DNA of 64,000 bases from Streptomyces pyxinicus (GTDB lineage: Bacteria; Actinomycetota; Actinomycetes; Streptomycetales; Streptomycetaceae): NCBI RefSeq assembly GCF_024753135.1, contig NZ_JANUGP010000008.1, positions 1 through 64,000 of the forward strand, given 5' to 3'. The notes below the pieces were generated by a model. It saw only the letters and a list, made by a program, of their open reading frames with translations, ran no database searches and had not been told where the DNA came from. How positions within the stretch are numbered: the stretch's first letter is position 1; each line of letters starts with the position of its first letter. This document shows, piece by piece, positions 30,703-39,065 of the stretch. Made by a program: the position numbers and the translations under genes.

Positions 30703-32459
30703 ACCGGGGACGCCTCGGTGTCGGCCGCCGTCACCGTCCACACCGGCTTCCCCTCCGGCTCCCCCTCCGTGGGGGTGAACCGGAACCGGGCCGCCGCCCC
30801 CGATGCCCAGTGGACGTGCACCTCGGGGCCTTCCCGGACCTCGACCCCGACGAGGTCCGGGAAGGGCCGGGGAGCGGGGTCGGCGGTCAGGCGCGCGAGG
30901 GCCACGAACAGGGTGGCGTCGTCGCCGGTCTCTCCCTCCAGTTCCTCCGACAGGGCGTGCACGGGGGCGAGTTCGGACCGCTGCCCCTCTCGCGCGGCCC
31001 ATCCCGTGATCCGTACCGGTGTGCCGGCCGGGGCCCCGGTGACGAGGTGGGCCCGTACCTCCACCGCGCCCTCGGCGAGCACGAGGCTGGTCACGGTGAC
31101 CCCGGCGCGCACGGTGTGCCGGGAGGCGATCCAGCCCGCGCCGGTGCCGAGCGGTTCGAGCGCGGTGCGGCTCGCGTCGCCGCCGACGCTCACGCTGTTG
31201 TCGGGGGCCGCCGCCGGGGCGGTCGCGGTCGAGTAGGCGAGGCGGGTGTAGTAGGGGTCGTAGCGGACGTCCTCGCTGCCGTGGTTGTGCACCCGTACGA
31301 TCCCGTCCGAACGGGTGGACTGGAGCAGCCAGTTGGGTCCGGGAAGCGGTCGTACCGCGTCGGCGCGCTCGACCGGGGCGGCCTCCTCCCGTGCCGTCCA
31401 CACCTCGTGGTCGGCGGGCAGCAGCAGGCCGAGGAAGCCCTTGCTCGCCCAGTAGGGGGAGGCCGGGCCCGAGTAGCTCTGCACCAGCGAGGTGTCGGGG
31501 CCCAGCCAGCCGAGCGGGAGCAGGCCCCGCTCGTCCACGGCGCCGCCGTCGAGGAAGTACCGCAGGGCGCCGGAGGCCAGGCGCCGGGTCGCGCCCGGTG
31601 ACAGGGGGGTGTGTCCGGTCAGGGCGCCGAGCCAGAGCGGGGCGGCCGTCGCGAAGCGGTAGGTGAGGGAGCGGCCCTGGTGCAGGGGGGCGCCGTCGCC
31701 GCCGAACAGCCGTGCGCAGTCGTCCAGATGGCGGGAGAGTCGTCGGCCGTAGTGGGCCAGGAGGGCGTCGTCGCCGGTGAGCCAGGCGTGCAGGGGCGGG
31801 TAGAGGTGCAGGGCCCAGCCGTTGTAGTGGTCGAACGTGCGGCCGTCGCCGTCGGTGTACCAGCCGTCGCCGACGTACCAGCGTTCGATGCGCTCCAGAC
31901 CACGGGCGACGGCCTCGCGCGCGGCCTCAGGCCGGTGGCCGACGTCCGCGAGGAAGCCGCCGACGGTCACGGGGAACAACTCCCAGTTGTTCGGCCAGGC
32001 TTCGGCGTCCAGGGCGTCCGCGAGCCAGTCGGCCGTCCGCTCGCGTACGGCGTCGTCCAAGCGGTCCCAGAGCAGCGGCCGGGTCAGCCGCAGGGCGAGG
32101 GCGATCGAGGCGGCCTCCACCAGGGGCTGGGTGCGGCTCTCGACGACCGGCCAGACCCCGCGCGGTCCGGCGGCGAGTCCTTCGGCGTACCGGCCGAGTG
32201 TGGTCGGGTCCCGCCGGAAGGCGGCCAGCAGCAGGGTGCGGGCGAAGCCCTCCAGACCGTCGCAGAGGCGGCCGGAGTGGCTGACGTGGTCGCCGGGCAG
32301 GTGGTAGAGGGCGCGGTCGGGGGTGGCGTACGGCGCGACGGCGGCGAGCAGCGCGTCGGCGGCGGCTTCCCAGTGGGCGCGGGTGTAGCCGGTGTACGGG
32401 CTGGACTCCCGGTCCTCGGCGGGCAGGTGCACGGGCACGACGGTAGCGCGAGAGGGCAA
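30699..32459 (-). CDS. DUF2264 domain protein, probable carbohydrate-active enzyme
   Basis: The 586-aa product has an (alpha/alpha)6-barrel-like N-terminal two thirds (PNNWELFPVTVGGFLADVG, HYNGWALHLYPPLHAW, YWASKGFLGLLLP) and a beta-sandwich C-terminal third. DUF2264 proteins resemble heparinase or unsaturated glucuronyl hydrolases, and the family sits in carbohydrate loci. No signal peptide is seen, so it is probably cytoplasmic. The TTG start at 32459 lies inside a LacI-type palindrome; GTG at 32432 may be the real start, which would leave the operator in the promoter. Neither has a strong ribosome site. Confidence 0.75.
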   Translation of the reverse strand: MPSRATVVPVHLPAEDRESSPYTGYTRAHWEAAADALLAAVAPYATPDRALYHLPGDHVSHSGRLCDGLEGFARTLLLAAFRRDPTTLGRYAEGLAAGPRGVWPVVESRTQPLVEAASIALALRLTRPLLWDRLDDAVRERTADWLADALDAEAWPNNWELFPVTVGGFLADVGHRPEAAREAVARGLERIERWYVGDGWYTDGDGRTFDHYNGWALHLYPPLHAWLTGDDALLAHYGRRLSRHLDDCARLFGGDGAPLHQGRSLTYRFATAAPLWLGALTGHTPLSPGATRRLASGALRYFLDGGAVDERGLLPLGWLGPDTSLVQSYSGPASPYWASKGFLGLLLPADHEVWTAREEAAPVERADAVRPLPGPNWLLQSTRSDGIVRVHNHGSEDVRYDPYYTRLAYSTATAPAAAPDNSVSVGGDASRTALEPLGTGAGWIASRHTVRAGVTVTSLVLAEGAVEVRAHLVTGAPAGTPVRITGWAAREGQRSELAPVHALSEELEGETGDDATLFVALARLTADPAPRPFPDLVGVEVREGPEVHVHWASGAAARFRFTPTEGEPEGKPVWTVTAADTEASPV

Positions 32460-32468
32460 GCGCTTTCC
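32455..32468. promoter_or_regulatory. LacI-type operator at the 5' end of the DUF2264 gene
   Basis: GGCAAGCGCTTTCC (32455-32468) is a 14-bp palindrome with one mismatched pair and a perfect AAGCGCTT core, the shape recognised by LacI/GalR-family repressors. It suggests carbohydrate control of DUF2264. It lies about 75 nt upstream of the divergent mmuM gene. Confidence 0.6.
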
Positions 32469-32531
32469 AGAGGGCGAGGCGATCGGTGCTCACCTGGTGG
32501 ACGGGGCGGCCGGGTGGGGCGCGGCGTGGAC

Positions 32532-32537
32532 TAGCGT
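32532..32537 (+). promoter_or_regulatory. Possible -10 box of mmuM
   Basis: TAGCGT ends 6 nt before the mmuM ATG, so the transcript may be leaderless. No convincing -35 is seen at the usual distance. Confidence 0.3.
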
Positions 32538-32543
32538 CGTGAC

Positions 32544-33479
32544 ATGAACGGTGACCCCACTCCCCTCCTCGCCGACGCCCTCGCCACCAAGACCGTGGTG
32601 CTCGACGGCGGCCTGTCCAACCAGTTGGAGTCGGCCGGGCACGACCTGAGTGACGAGCTGTGGTCGGCGCGGCTGCTCGCCGAGCGGCCCGAGGCGATCA
32701 CCGAGGCGCACCTCGCGTACTTCCTCGCCGGGGCGAGCGTGGCGATCACCGCGAGCTACCAGGCCACCTTCGAGGGCTTCGCGAAGCGGGGCGTCGGCCG
32801 GGCGGAGGCCGCGCGGCTGCTCGCGCTGAGCGTGGACCTCGCCCGGGACGCGGCCCGGCGGGCGCGGGACGCGGGCGTGGCCCGGCCACTGTGGGTGGCG
32901 GCCTCCGTGGGGCCCTACGGGGCGATGCTGGCCGACGGGTCCGAGTACCGGGGGCGGTACGGGCTCTCGGTGGCCGAGCTGGAACGTTTCCACCGGCCGC
33001 GGATCGAGGCGCTGGCCGCTGGCGGTCCCGACGTCCTCGCGCTGGAGACGGTGCCGGACACCGAGGAGGCCGGCGCGTTGCTGCGGGCGGTGCGGGGGGT
33101 GGGGGTGCCGGCCTGGTTGTCGTACACCGTGGACGGTCCCCGGACCCGGGCCGGGCAGCCGCTGGAGGACGCGTTCGCCCTCGCGGCCGACGTGGACGAG
33201 GTGCTCGCGGTGGGGGTGAACTGCTGCGCGCCGGCGGACGTCGGGCCGGCGGTGGAGATCGCCGCGCGGGTGACCGGCAAGCCGGTGGTGGTCTATCCCA
33301 ACAGCGGCGAGGTGTGGGACGCGGGGGCGCGGGCGTGGAGCGGGGGCACGACGTTCGGGGTGGAGCAGGTGCGGGCCTGGCGGGCGGCGGGGGCGCGGTT
33401 GATCGGGGGGTGCTGTCGGGTGGGGCCGGGGGTTGTCTCGGGGATCGCGGCGGGGGTGGGGGGGGCGGGGGCGCTGTGA
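32544..33479 (+). CDS. mmuM: Homocysteine S-methyltransferase
   Basis: The 311-aa product has the homocysteine-binding TIM barrel with the zinc ligands: one Cys in GVNCCAP (C227/C228) and the pair in IGGCCR (C290, C291). The N-terminal DGGLSNQLE and SYQATFEGF segments fit MmuM/YagD. It methylates homocysteine from S-methylmethionine or SAM to make methionine. The C-terminal tail is Gly-rich and short. It is divergent from the DUF2264 gene and is followed by the repeat array. Confidence 0.9.
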   Translation: MNGDPTPLLADALATKTVVLDGGLSNQLESAGHDLSDELWSARLLAERPEAITEAHLAYFLAGASVAITASYQATFEGFAKRGVGRAEAARLLALSVDLARDAARRARDAGVARPLWVAASVGPYGAMLADGSEYRGRYGLSVAELERFHRPRIEALAAGGPDVLALETVPDTEEAGALLRAVRGVGVPAWLSYTVDGPRTRAGQPLEDAFALAADVDEVLAVGVNCCAPADVGPAVEIAARVTGKPVVVYPNSGEVWDAGARAWSGGTTFGVEQVRAWRAAGARLIGGCCRVGPGVVSGIAAGVGGAGAL

Positions 33480-33501
33480 CGGGTCCTGCGGGGCTTTGAC
33501 C

Positions 33502-33819
33502 GTGGGCATGTGCGGGTTGGCGGTGGTCCTTCGCGCTTCCCTGCGGGGCCTCGACCGTGAGCACCTGCGGGTTGGCGGTGGTCGTTCGCGCAGTTCCCCG
33601 CGCCCCTTATGGGGCCTTCCCGCCGTGGGCATGTGCGGGTTGTTCGGGGTTGCTCGCGCCGTTCCCCGCGCCCCTTACGGGGCCCTCCCGCCGTGGGCAT
33701 GTGCGGGTTGGCGGTGGTCGTTCGCGCAGTTCCCCGCGCCCCTTATGGGGCCTTCCCGCCGTGGGCATGTGCGGGTTGTTCGGGGTTGCTCGCGCCGTTC
33801 CCCGCGCCCCTTACGGGGC
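33502..33819. repeat. Higher-order tandem repeat array (68-bp units, 136-bp period)
   Basis: Five units start at 33502, 33557, 33625, 33693 and 33761; most begin GTGGGCATGTGCGGGTTG and contain GTTCCCCGCGCCCCTTA. Units 2 and 4 match (variant with GGCGGTGGTCGTTCGCGCA), and units 3 and 5 match (variant with TTCGGGGTTGCTCGCGCC), giving a 136-bp A-B period. The first unit is shorter (55 bp). The CCCC-TTAY-GGGG core is a small hairpin. The final units overlap the 3' end of the carboxylesterase gene. Confidence 0.9.
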
Positions 33820-35290
33820 TGGTGGGGTGGGGGGTGGTCCAGAGGGAGAGGTCGGCGTCTCGGGGGCCGGGGGTGGTGTGGGGTGGGGCGGTGCCGAAGA
33901 CGCGGACCGGGTGGGTGGCGTCCCAGGGTTCCCAGCCGGGGTCGCCCGTGGTCGCGAAGCGGACCCAGGCGCCGTGCAGGGCGTCGGACAGCTCCTGCGG
34001 GGCGCCCTCGCCGGCGAGGAGGCGGGACTCGGGCACGTCCCCGGTGTCGAAGACGAAGCCCAGTTCCAGGGCGTGACAGGCGCCGAGGCCGGGCAGGTTC
34101 GAGGGCCAGGCGAACTCGTAGAGGTGGCTGGTGCCGGGCCGGGCGTCGGCCAGGCGGTGCAGCGGGAGACGCAGCAGGTGGTCGGTGACCATCTGGCCGA
34201 CGATCTCGGCGGCGCCCGCGTCGGGACGCAGCAGCCGGTAGCCGCGCGGCACCTCGTGGCCGGCGTGGCAGCGGGCCATGGCGCCGGCCAGCGCGACCGG
34301 ACCGAGCCGGTCGACGCGCTCCAGCAGCCCGCCGGGCACCAGCCACAGCCGGTACTCGTCCCGGGTCCAGCCCATCAGCAGGTTCACGTCGGCAGCGGCC
34401 TCGCCGGACCGGAGCGCCGCCAGCGGGTCGCGGGGCACGAGGTCGCCGTCGACGACGATCCCGAACGCGGGTCCGCCCAGCACCGGGCTGCTGAACCGGC
34501 CCACCTCGGCCTGGGCGCTCAGCAGCAGGTCCCGGTCGACGGCCGCGAAGGCCTCCGCCGTGGCCGGGATCCGCAGCCGGGCGGCCATCCGGCGCACCAC
34601 GCGCCGCACCTTGTCCCGGTCCGAGGCCTCCGGCGCGCCGCTCTGGAGCACCGCCCGCCGGACCAGCCCCTGTGACTGCGGCGCGGCGAGCAGGGCGCCG
34701 ACGCTGATCGCGCCCGCCGACTGCCCGCCCAGGGTGATGCGGTCCGGGTCACCTCCGAACGCGGCGATGGACTCGTGCACCCAGCGCAGCGCGGCGAGCT
34801 GGTCCCGCAGGCCCGGGTTGGCGGGCGCGTCCGGGAACAGTCCGTAGCCCTCGACACCCAGCCGGTAGTTGACCGAGACGCAGACCACCCCGTCGCGCGC
34901 GAAGGAACCGCCGTCGTACACCGGCATGGCCGAGGAGCCCCTGGTCAGGGCGCCGCCGTGCAGCCAGAGCAGGACCGGGAGGCGGGCGCCGGGTCCCGGC
35001 TCGGGGGTCCAGACGTTGAGGTTGAGGCAGTCGTCCCCGGGGATCTCCGGGTCGGACAGGTAGTGGGCGAACGCCTCGGAGTACGGCGGTTTCGGCGCGG
35101 TCGGTCCGAACGCGCCCGCGTCCCGCACTCCCTCCCAGGGCTCGGGCGGCGCGGGCGGACGGAACCGCCGGGGTCCGAAGGGCGGTGCGCCGTAGGGGAT
35201 GCCCCGGAACACCGCGACGCCCTGCTCGTACCGGCCGCGTACGGCCCCGTGGGGCGTTCCGACCACGGGGCCCGTCTGGTCTGCCGTCAT
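33743..35290 (-). CDS. Type-B carboxylesterase/lipase
   Basis: The 515-aa product is a carboxylesterase: FRGIPYGAPPFGPRRFRPP near the N-terminus, LHGGAL oxyanion segment, the nucleophile elbow GGQSAGA, the GWTRDEY segment, and HALELGFVF with the catalytic His. No signal peptide is seen. It hydrolyses carboxyl esters, including para-nitrobenzyl-type substrates in relatives. The start at 35290 has GAAGGG upstream. About 17 C-terminal residues are encoded by the 68-bp repeat array, so the original tail was probably replaced or extended by repeat sequence. Confidence 0.9.
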   Translation of the reverse strand: MTADQTGPVVGTPHGAVRGRYEQGVAVFRGIPYGAPPFGPRRFRPPAPPEPWEGVRDAGAFGPTAPKPPYSEAFAHYLSDPEIPGDDCLNLNVWTPEPGPGARLPVLLWLHGGALTRGSSAMPVYDGGSFARDGVVCVSVNYRLGVEGYGLFPDAPANPGLRDQLAALRWVHESIAAFGGDPDRITLGGQSAGAISVGALLAAPQSQGLVRRAVLQSGAPEASDRDKVRRVVRRMAARLRIPATAEAFAAVDRDLLLSAQAEVGRFSSPVLGGPAFGIVVDGDLVPRDPLAALRSGEAAADVNLLMGWTRDEYRLWLVPGGLLERVDRLGPVALAGAMARCHAGHEVPRGYRLLRPDAGAAEIVGQMVTDHLLRLPLHRLADARPGTSHLYEFAWPSNLPGLGACHALELGFVFDTGDVPESRLLAGEGAPQELSDALHGAWVRFATTGDPGWEPWDATHPVRVFGTAPPHTTPGPRDADLSLWTTPHPTSPVRGAGNGASNPEQPAHAHGGKAP

Positions 35291-35657
35291 CGCCACCAGC
35301 CCTTCGCCGCGTTCGCGCGCCCGCGCGCGGTTCTCGCCGCGCCGACGCGCCGTTCCCACCAGAGCAGCACAGTGCGTGGAGGTATTCCCGCGCACGCGGC
35401 TCGTACGGGGCCGTTCGGTGGACCTCGGCTACGTGGTGTCACAGGGTGCCTCTGCTCGGCGAACTACTCCCGTGCGGATACCGGTTGGCGGAGGTCACGA
35501 GGAAAGGGCCCTAAAGACGCGCCCGTTCAGGGGCTTGATGGTGACGCTCCGTGGCACGAGATCGTTTCGAGGGTGTGGAGGTGGACGAGAACGGCCGGGC
35601 AGCTCCCGTAGGGGATGCCCGGCCGTCGTACCGTCCGCCCGTTCCGTCGCCGGTCGG
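35291..35657. other. Intergenic region with terminator hairpin
   Basis: These 367 bases lie upstream of the carboxylesterase and downstream of the coupled lyase/secreted-protein pair, all on the minus strand. Besides the hairpin at 35591-35626 I see no supported feature; crossing frames are shadows. Confidence 0.5.
35591..35626 (-). terminator. Strong hairpin terminator
   Basis: ACGGCCGGGCA (35591-35601) and TGCCCGGCCGT (35616-35626) form a perfect 11-bp stem with a 14-nt loop, 32 nt past the stop of the small secreted protein gene. Confidence 0.85.
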
Positions 35658-35915
35658 TCAGTCCTCGTCGTTCCGGTTCTCGGACCCGACGAGCGCCTCG
35701 ACCACGTCCACGGCGCTGCCGTCGTGGTCACTGCCCGCCGTGCCGCTGCCGGTCTGGAGGTTGGCCGCGCGGTCGACCTCCAGGATGGAGTCGGCGGAGG
35801 AGTTGTCGATCACCGTGATCAGGCTCCCCGACGCCGCCGCCGGCCCGGCGACCGCGCCGAGGACCGCCGCGGCGGACGCTGTCGCCAGCGCGAGCCGGGG
35901 CAGGGCAGCGGTCAC
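35658..35915 (-). CDS. Small secreted protein, coupled to the ICL-family lyase
   Basis: The 85-aa product begins with a signal peptide (AALPRLALATASAAAVLGAVAG, cleaved near PAAASG). The mature ~55 residues are acidic, without Cys, rich in Ser, Asp and Gly. The GTG start at 35915 overlaps the TGA stop of the upstream lyase gene (GTGA), so translation is probably coupled. I do not recognise a family; it is neither a chaplin nor a rodlin. A terminator follows. Confidence 0.65.
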   Translation of the reverse strand: MTAALPRLALATASAAAVLGAVAGPAAASGSLITVIDNSSADSILEVDRAANLQTGSGTAGSDHDGSAVDVVEALVGSENRNDED

Positions 35916-36775
35916 ACGCCCACGCCCTCGGGGGTGCGCCGTTCGCGGGCGATGTTGCGCTCCAGCAGGCTGGTGGAGGTCGCGACGCCGACGCCGCTCG
36001 CCGGGTCCACCTCCGGCAGCCGGCCGTCGGCCGCCTTCAGGCCGAAGAGCGCGCTGTCCATCGCCTGGTGCGCGGCGAACAGGCACGGGGTGCTGTAGAT
36101 GGCCACGTCGACGCCGAGGTCGGACAGTTCCCCGAGGGAGAGGCGGGGGGACTTGCCGCCGGCGATCTGGTTGAACAGCAGCGGCTTGCTGCCGACGACC
36201 TCGCGGATGCGCCGGATCCACTCGACGCTGCGCACCCCGTCGACCAGCACGACGTCCGCGTCCGTCGCCGCCAGCCGCTCGGCGCGGTGCAGGATGTCGT
36301 GCTCGTCCGTGGCGTCGGTGCGGGCGACGACCACCAGGTCCGTACGGGTCTCCAGGACCTTGTCCAGCTTCTCCAGGTACTCCTCAAGCGGCAGCACCTG
36401 CTTGCCGTCGGCGTGGCCGCAGCGGCGGGGTCGCTTCTGGTCCTCCAGGATCACGCCCGAGGCGCCGATGCGCTCCAGTCCCTCGACGACGTGGCAGGCG
36501 ACCTCGGGGTCCACATAGCCGTCGTCGATGTCGACCAGCAGGTGGTGGTGCGGGAACGCGCCGCGCAGCCGCTGGACGAAGGCCACCATGTCGGGCCAGG
36601 CGATGAATCCGATGTCCGGCAGCCCGTAGTACGAGGCCGCGAAGCCGAAGCCCGAGACGAACATCCCGTCGTAGTGCTTGGCCGCGATCGACGCCGAGTA
36701 CATGTCGTACACGCCGATCAGTGGTGTGGTCCCGGGCCCGGCGATGCGCTCGCGCAGCTTTTTACCGTAGGACAA
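35912..36775 (-). CDS. Isocitrate lyase / PEP mutase family enzyme
   Basis: The 287-aa product is an ICL/PEPM-superfamily TIM barrel: SGFGFAASYYGLPDIGF, metal-binding VDIDDGY (D82, D84, D85), and EDQKRPRRCGH with the lyase-type K/R-R-C-G-H loop (C119). The catalytic Cys argues for C-C lyase chemistry such as methylisocitrate lyase rather than phosphonomutase, which has a different loop; it could also be a related 2,3-dimethylmalate-type lyase. The TTG start at 36775 follows AGAGGAG by 9 nt. The preceding ~130 bases are relatively AT-rich and probably hold the promoter. Confidence 0.82.
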   Translation of the reverse strand: MSYGKKLRERIAGPGTTPLIGVYDMYSASIAAKHYDGMFVSGFGFAASYYGLPDIGFIAWPDMVAFVQRLRGAFPHHHLLVDIDDGYVDPEVACHVVEGLERIGASGVILEDQKRPRRCGHADGKQVLPLEEYLEKLDKVLETRTDLVVVARTDATDEHDILHRAERLAATDADVVLVDGVRSVEWIRRIREVVGSKPLLFNQIAGGKSPRLSLGELSDLGVDVAIYSTPCLFAAHQAMDSALFGLKAADGRLPEVDPASGVGVATSTSLLERNIARERRTPEGVGV

Positions 36776-36933
36776 GGTCCGGCTCCTCTGTGGGTGGGTG
36801 GCGCGGGGCCGGAGGGGGCCACCGCGTCTCGACGCCCTTTGCCAAGACAAGAGCAACACTAGATACGCACGTGACCTGCCTACTACGCCAGCTTTACTCA
36901 CTCCAATGGCGGAGCGGTTTCACCGCAGAAACG

Positions 36934-37583
36934 TCACATGCGGTGCCCGGCGGCCCAGCCGGTGCCGCCGGCGAGGTGGGCTAGGAAGTCCGGGTCGCGG
37001 TAGGCCGCTGTCGCGTGTCCGAGGGCCGTGGAGAACACCCGTCCGGTTCCCTGTCGGCGGCACCGGGCGAGGGGGCGGTCGGCTCCCATCGTGCCGCCCC
37101 GGTACGTCGTCTCGTCGGCCCGCAGCAGCACCCGCACCCGCGCGCGGGGGGGGACCGGAAGTCGTACCACTCGCCGGTGACGTGCCAGGCGGCCGGCAGA
37201 TGCCGGGTGGCGGGATGGTCCGGGTCCGCCACGAGGGCCGTACCCGGCTGGAACTCGGGGTGCCGGTCGAAGCGGGCGCCGAGCAGTTCGCCGTAGTACG
37301 GCCACCCGTACTCGGCGCAGGCCGCCGCGTGCACGCCGGCGAAGCCCCCGCCGCCCTCGACGTACGCCGCGAGCCGCTCCCGTCCGGCCGGGGTCAGCAC
37401 CTCTCCGCTGGTGGAGAGGAGGACGACGGCCGCGAAACCGTCGAGGGAACGCTCCAGGGCAGCCGGGTCCTCGGTGTGCTCGACGGTGAACTCCCGTAGT
37501 CCGCACAGGGCTTCGACGGCCTCGGGGATCGAGTCGTGCCGGTAGTCGGCGGTGCGGGTGTGGATCAGCAGTCGTGGTGTCAT
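36934..37583 (-). pseudogene. ThuA-domain protein, frameshifted in a C8 run
   Basis: The N-terminal part keeps the ThuA (trehalose-utilisation-type, class I glutamine amidotransferase-like) core: LLIHTRTADYRHDSIPE, GFAAVVLLSTSGE, GGGGFAGVHAAA and HVTGEWYDFR. The frame is lost at the G/C run 37146-37153. Adding one C gives PRARVRVLLRADETTYRGGTMG and on to LGHATAAYRDPDF with stop at 36934. Length is 650 nt, one short of 217 codons. The function is likely in sugar metabolism. It may be a sequencing error. Confidence 0.82.
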
Positions 37584-37613
37584 GGTGCGCCAGTGTCCCG
37601 GGCGGCCGCGTGG

Positions 37614-38285
37614 TCAACCGCGCACGCGCACACGGTTGTCCGGTTCCCCGTCCCCCTGGGCGGGGAGGTCCCCGCGCCGCACCGGGCCGGTGGGGACGGC
37701 GGCGGGGGCGGACGAGGGCAGCAGGGCGGCCGGTTCGGCGGTCGAGGGGCGGTGGACGGCGGCGAGCGCCGCGCGGAGGATGCCGTCGGACACGTGCTCG
37801 CCGCTGAGCCACACCACGCAGTCGCCCCGCGTCACCTGGTGGGCGTGGTGTCCGGCGAAGGCGGGACGGTCGGCGTAGCGGTGCGGCACGGCTCCGTCCT
37901 CGGCCCGGTACGCCACGGAGAAGCCGTCGTCCCCGTTGGCCCCGACGGACTGCTGGGCCGGTGTGAAGCCGGGCGCGTGAGTGACCCGGACCAGCTCGGG
38001 CGCGATCCCCAAGGCCCTGATGCGGCTCTCCAGTTCGGCCCTGCCGGGCGCGGCGGTCGAGGGCGTCGGCGTGGACAACCCCGCATCCCCCGAGGGTGCC
38101 GACGCGGCCCCTGGCGCCGAGGGCGTGGCCCCTGACGCCGACGACTCGGCCCCCGGCGCCGATGACGCGACCGCCGACACCGACGGTGCCCCGGCACCGG
38201 TGTCCGCCCACTCCGTGCCGCAACCCGCCAACAGCAGGACGCAGGACAGCAGGAGCAGCGGCGGCGCACGGCGGGTCCGGATCAT
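37614..38285 (-). CDS. Lipoprotein of unknown function
   Basis: The 223-aa product has a lipobox at its N-terminus (LLLSCVLLLAGC), then a Ser/Ala/Pro linker and a globular part (RIRALGIAPELVRVTHAPGF...GDCVVWLSGEHVSDG). No catalytic motif is seen. It is anchored outside the membrane. The start at 38285 is set by the lipobox; upstream in-frame codons are non-coding in character. Divergent from the VOC gene. Confidence 0.78.
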   Translation of the reverse strand: MIRTRRAPPLLLLSCVLLLAGCGTEWADTGAGAPSVSAVASSAPGAESSASGATPSAPGAASAPSGDAGLSTPTPSTAAPGRAELESRIRALGIAPELVRVTHAPGFTPAQQSVGANGDDGFSVAYRAEDGAVPHRYADRPAFAGHHAHQVTRGDCVVWLSGEHVSDGILRAALAAVHRPSTAEPAALLPSSAPAAVPTGPVRRGDLPAQGDGEPDNRVRVRG

Positions 38286-38348
38286 GGGTCCATCGTGTCG
38301 CACGGCCGTATCGCACCCGCGCCCCTTTCGCGTAACCTCCCGCGCGGA

Positions 38349-38980
38349 ATGAGGCCCGTTCCGCCGCTGCTCGACCATCTCGTCCTCACCACCCCCGACT
38401 TGGCCGCGACCGTCGCCGAGTTCACCCGTCGCACCGGCGTCTGCCCCGCACCCGGTGGGGCGCACCTGGGCTTGGGACACGCAACCACCTGGTGGCCCTG
38501 GGCGGCCGGAGCTACCTGGAGATCATCGGCCCGGACCCCGAGCAGCCCCCGCCGAAGGGGCCGCGGCCGTTCGGCGTCGACCTGCTGACCGGGCCGCGCA
38601 CGGTGACCTGGGCGATCAGTCCCCCCGACCTGGACGCGGCGATCGCGCCGGCCCGCGCGCGGGGCCACGATCCGGGCCCGGCGCGGCCGATGAGCCGCCG
38701 TACCCCGGACGGCACCCTGCTGCGCTGGCGGCTGACCGGCACCGGTCACGCCCACCCCTCCGGTCTCGTCCCGTTCCTCATCGACTGGGGCGGCTCCCCG
38801 CACCCCGCCGCCTCCGGTCTGCCGTACACCGCCCTCCTGGAGGTGTCGGCCACGCTGCCCGACCCGGCGGAGGTGCGCGCTCCCCTGGCCGCCCTGGACA
38901 CCGGACTGCGCCTGGCGCCGGGCCCGGCCGCCCTCTCCTTCACCCTGGAGACGCCGAACGGACCGGTGACCTTCCACTGA
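38349..38980 (+). pseudogene. VOC/glyoxalase-like protein, frameshifted in a G run
   Basis: MRPVPPLLDHLVLTTPDL (from 38349) starts a glyoxalase-like (DUF4149/VOC-type) protein that reads to HLGLG and then loses frame near 38474-38476. Adding one G gives TRNHLVALGGRSYLEIIGPD and a continuous frame to 38980. Length is 632 nt, one short of 211 codons. The function is unknown; members bind metal and small molecules. It may be a sequencing error. Confidence 0.8.
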
Positions 38981-38996
38981 CTCCCGCACGGGGTAT

Positions 38997-39025
38997 TTGA
39001 ACGCGTTCAATCCCACCCCTAGGAT
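38997..39025 (+). promoter_or_regulatory. Promoter with embedded palindromic operator for the DUF817 gene
   Basis: TTGAACGCGTTCAA (38997-39010) is a perfect 14-bp palindrome. Its left half TTGAAC (38997-39002) makes a good -35, with a 17-bp spacer to TAGGAT (39020-39025) as -10. A repressor bound here would block RNA polymerase. Confidence 0.7.
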
Positions 39026-39065
39026 CGGGACCCTCGCCGGCGCGTGAAGGAGGGGGTGGCGTCGT

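Noticed and set aside
33502..33819. Long minus- and plus-strand frames across the repeats as genes
   Set aside because: They are translations of tandem repeats in several frames, without start sites.
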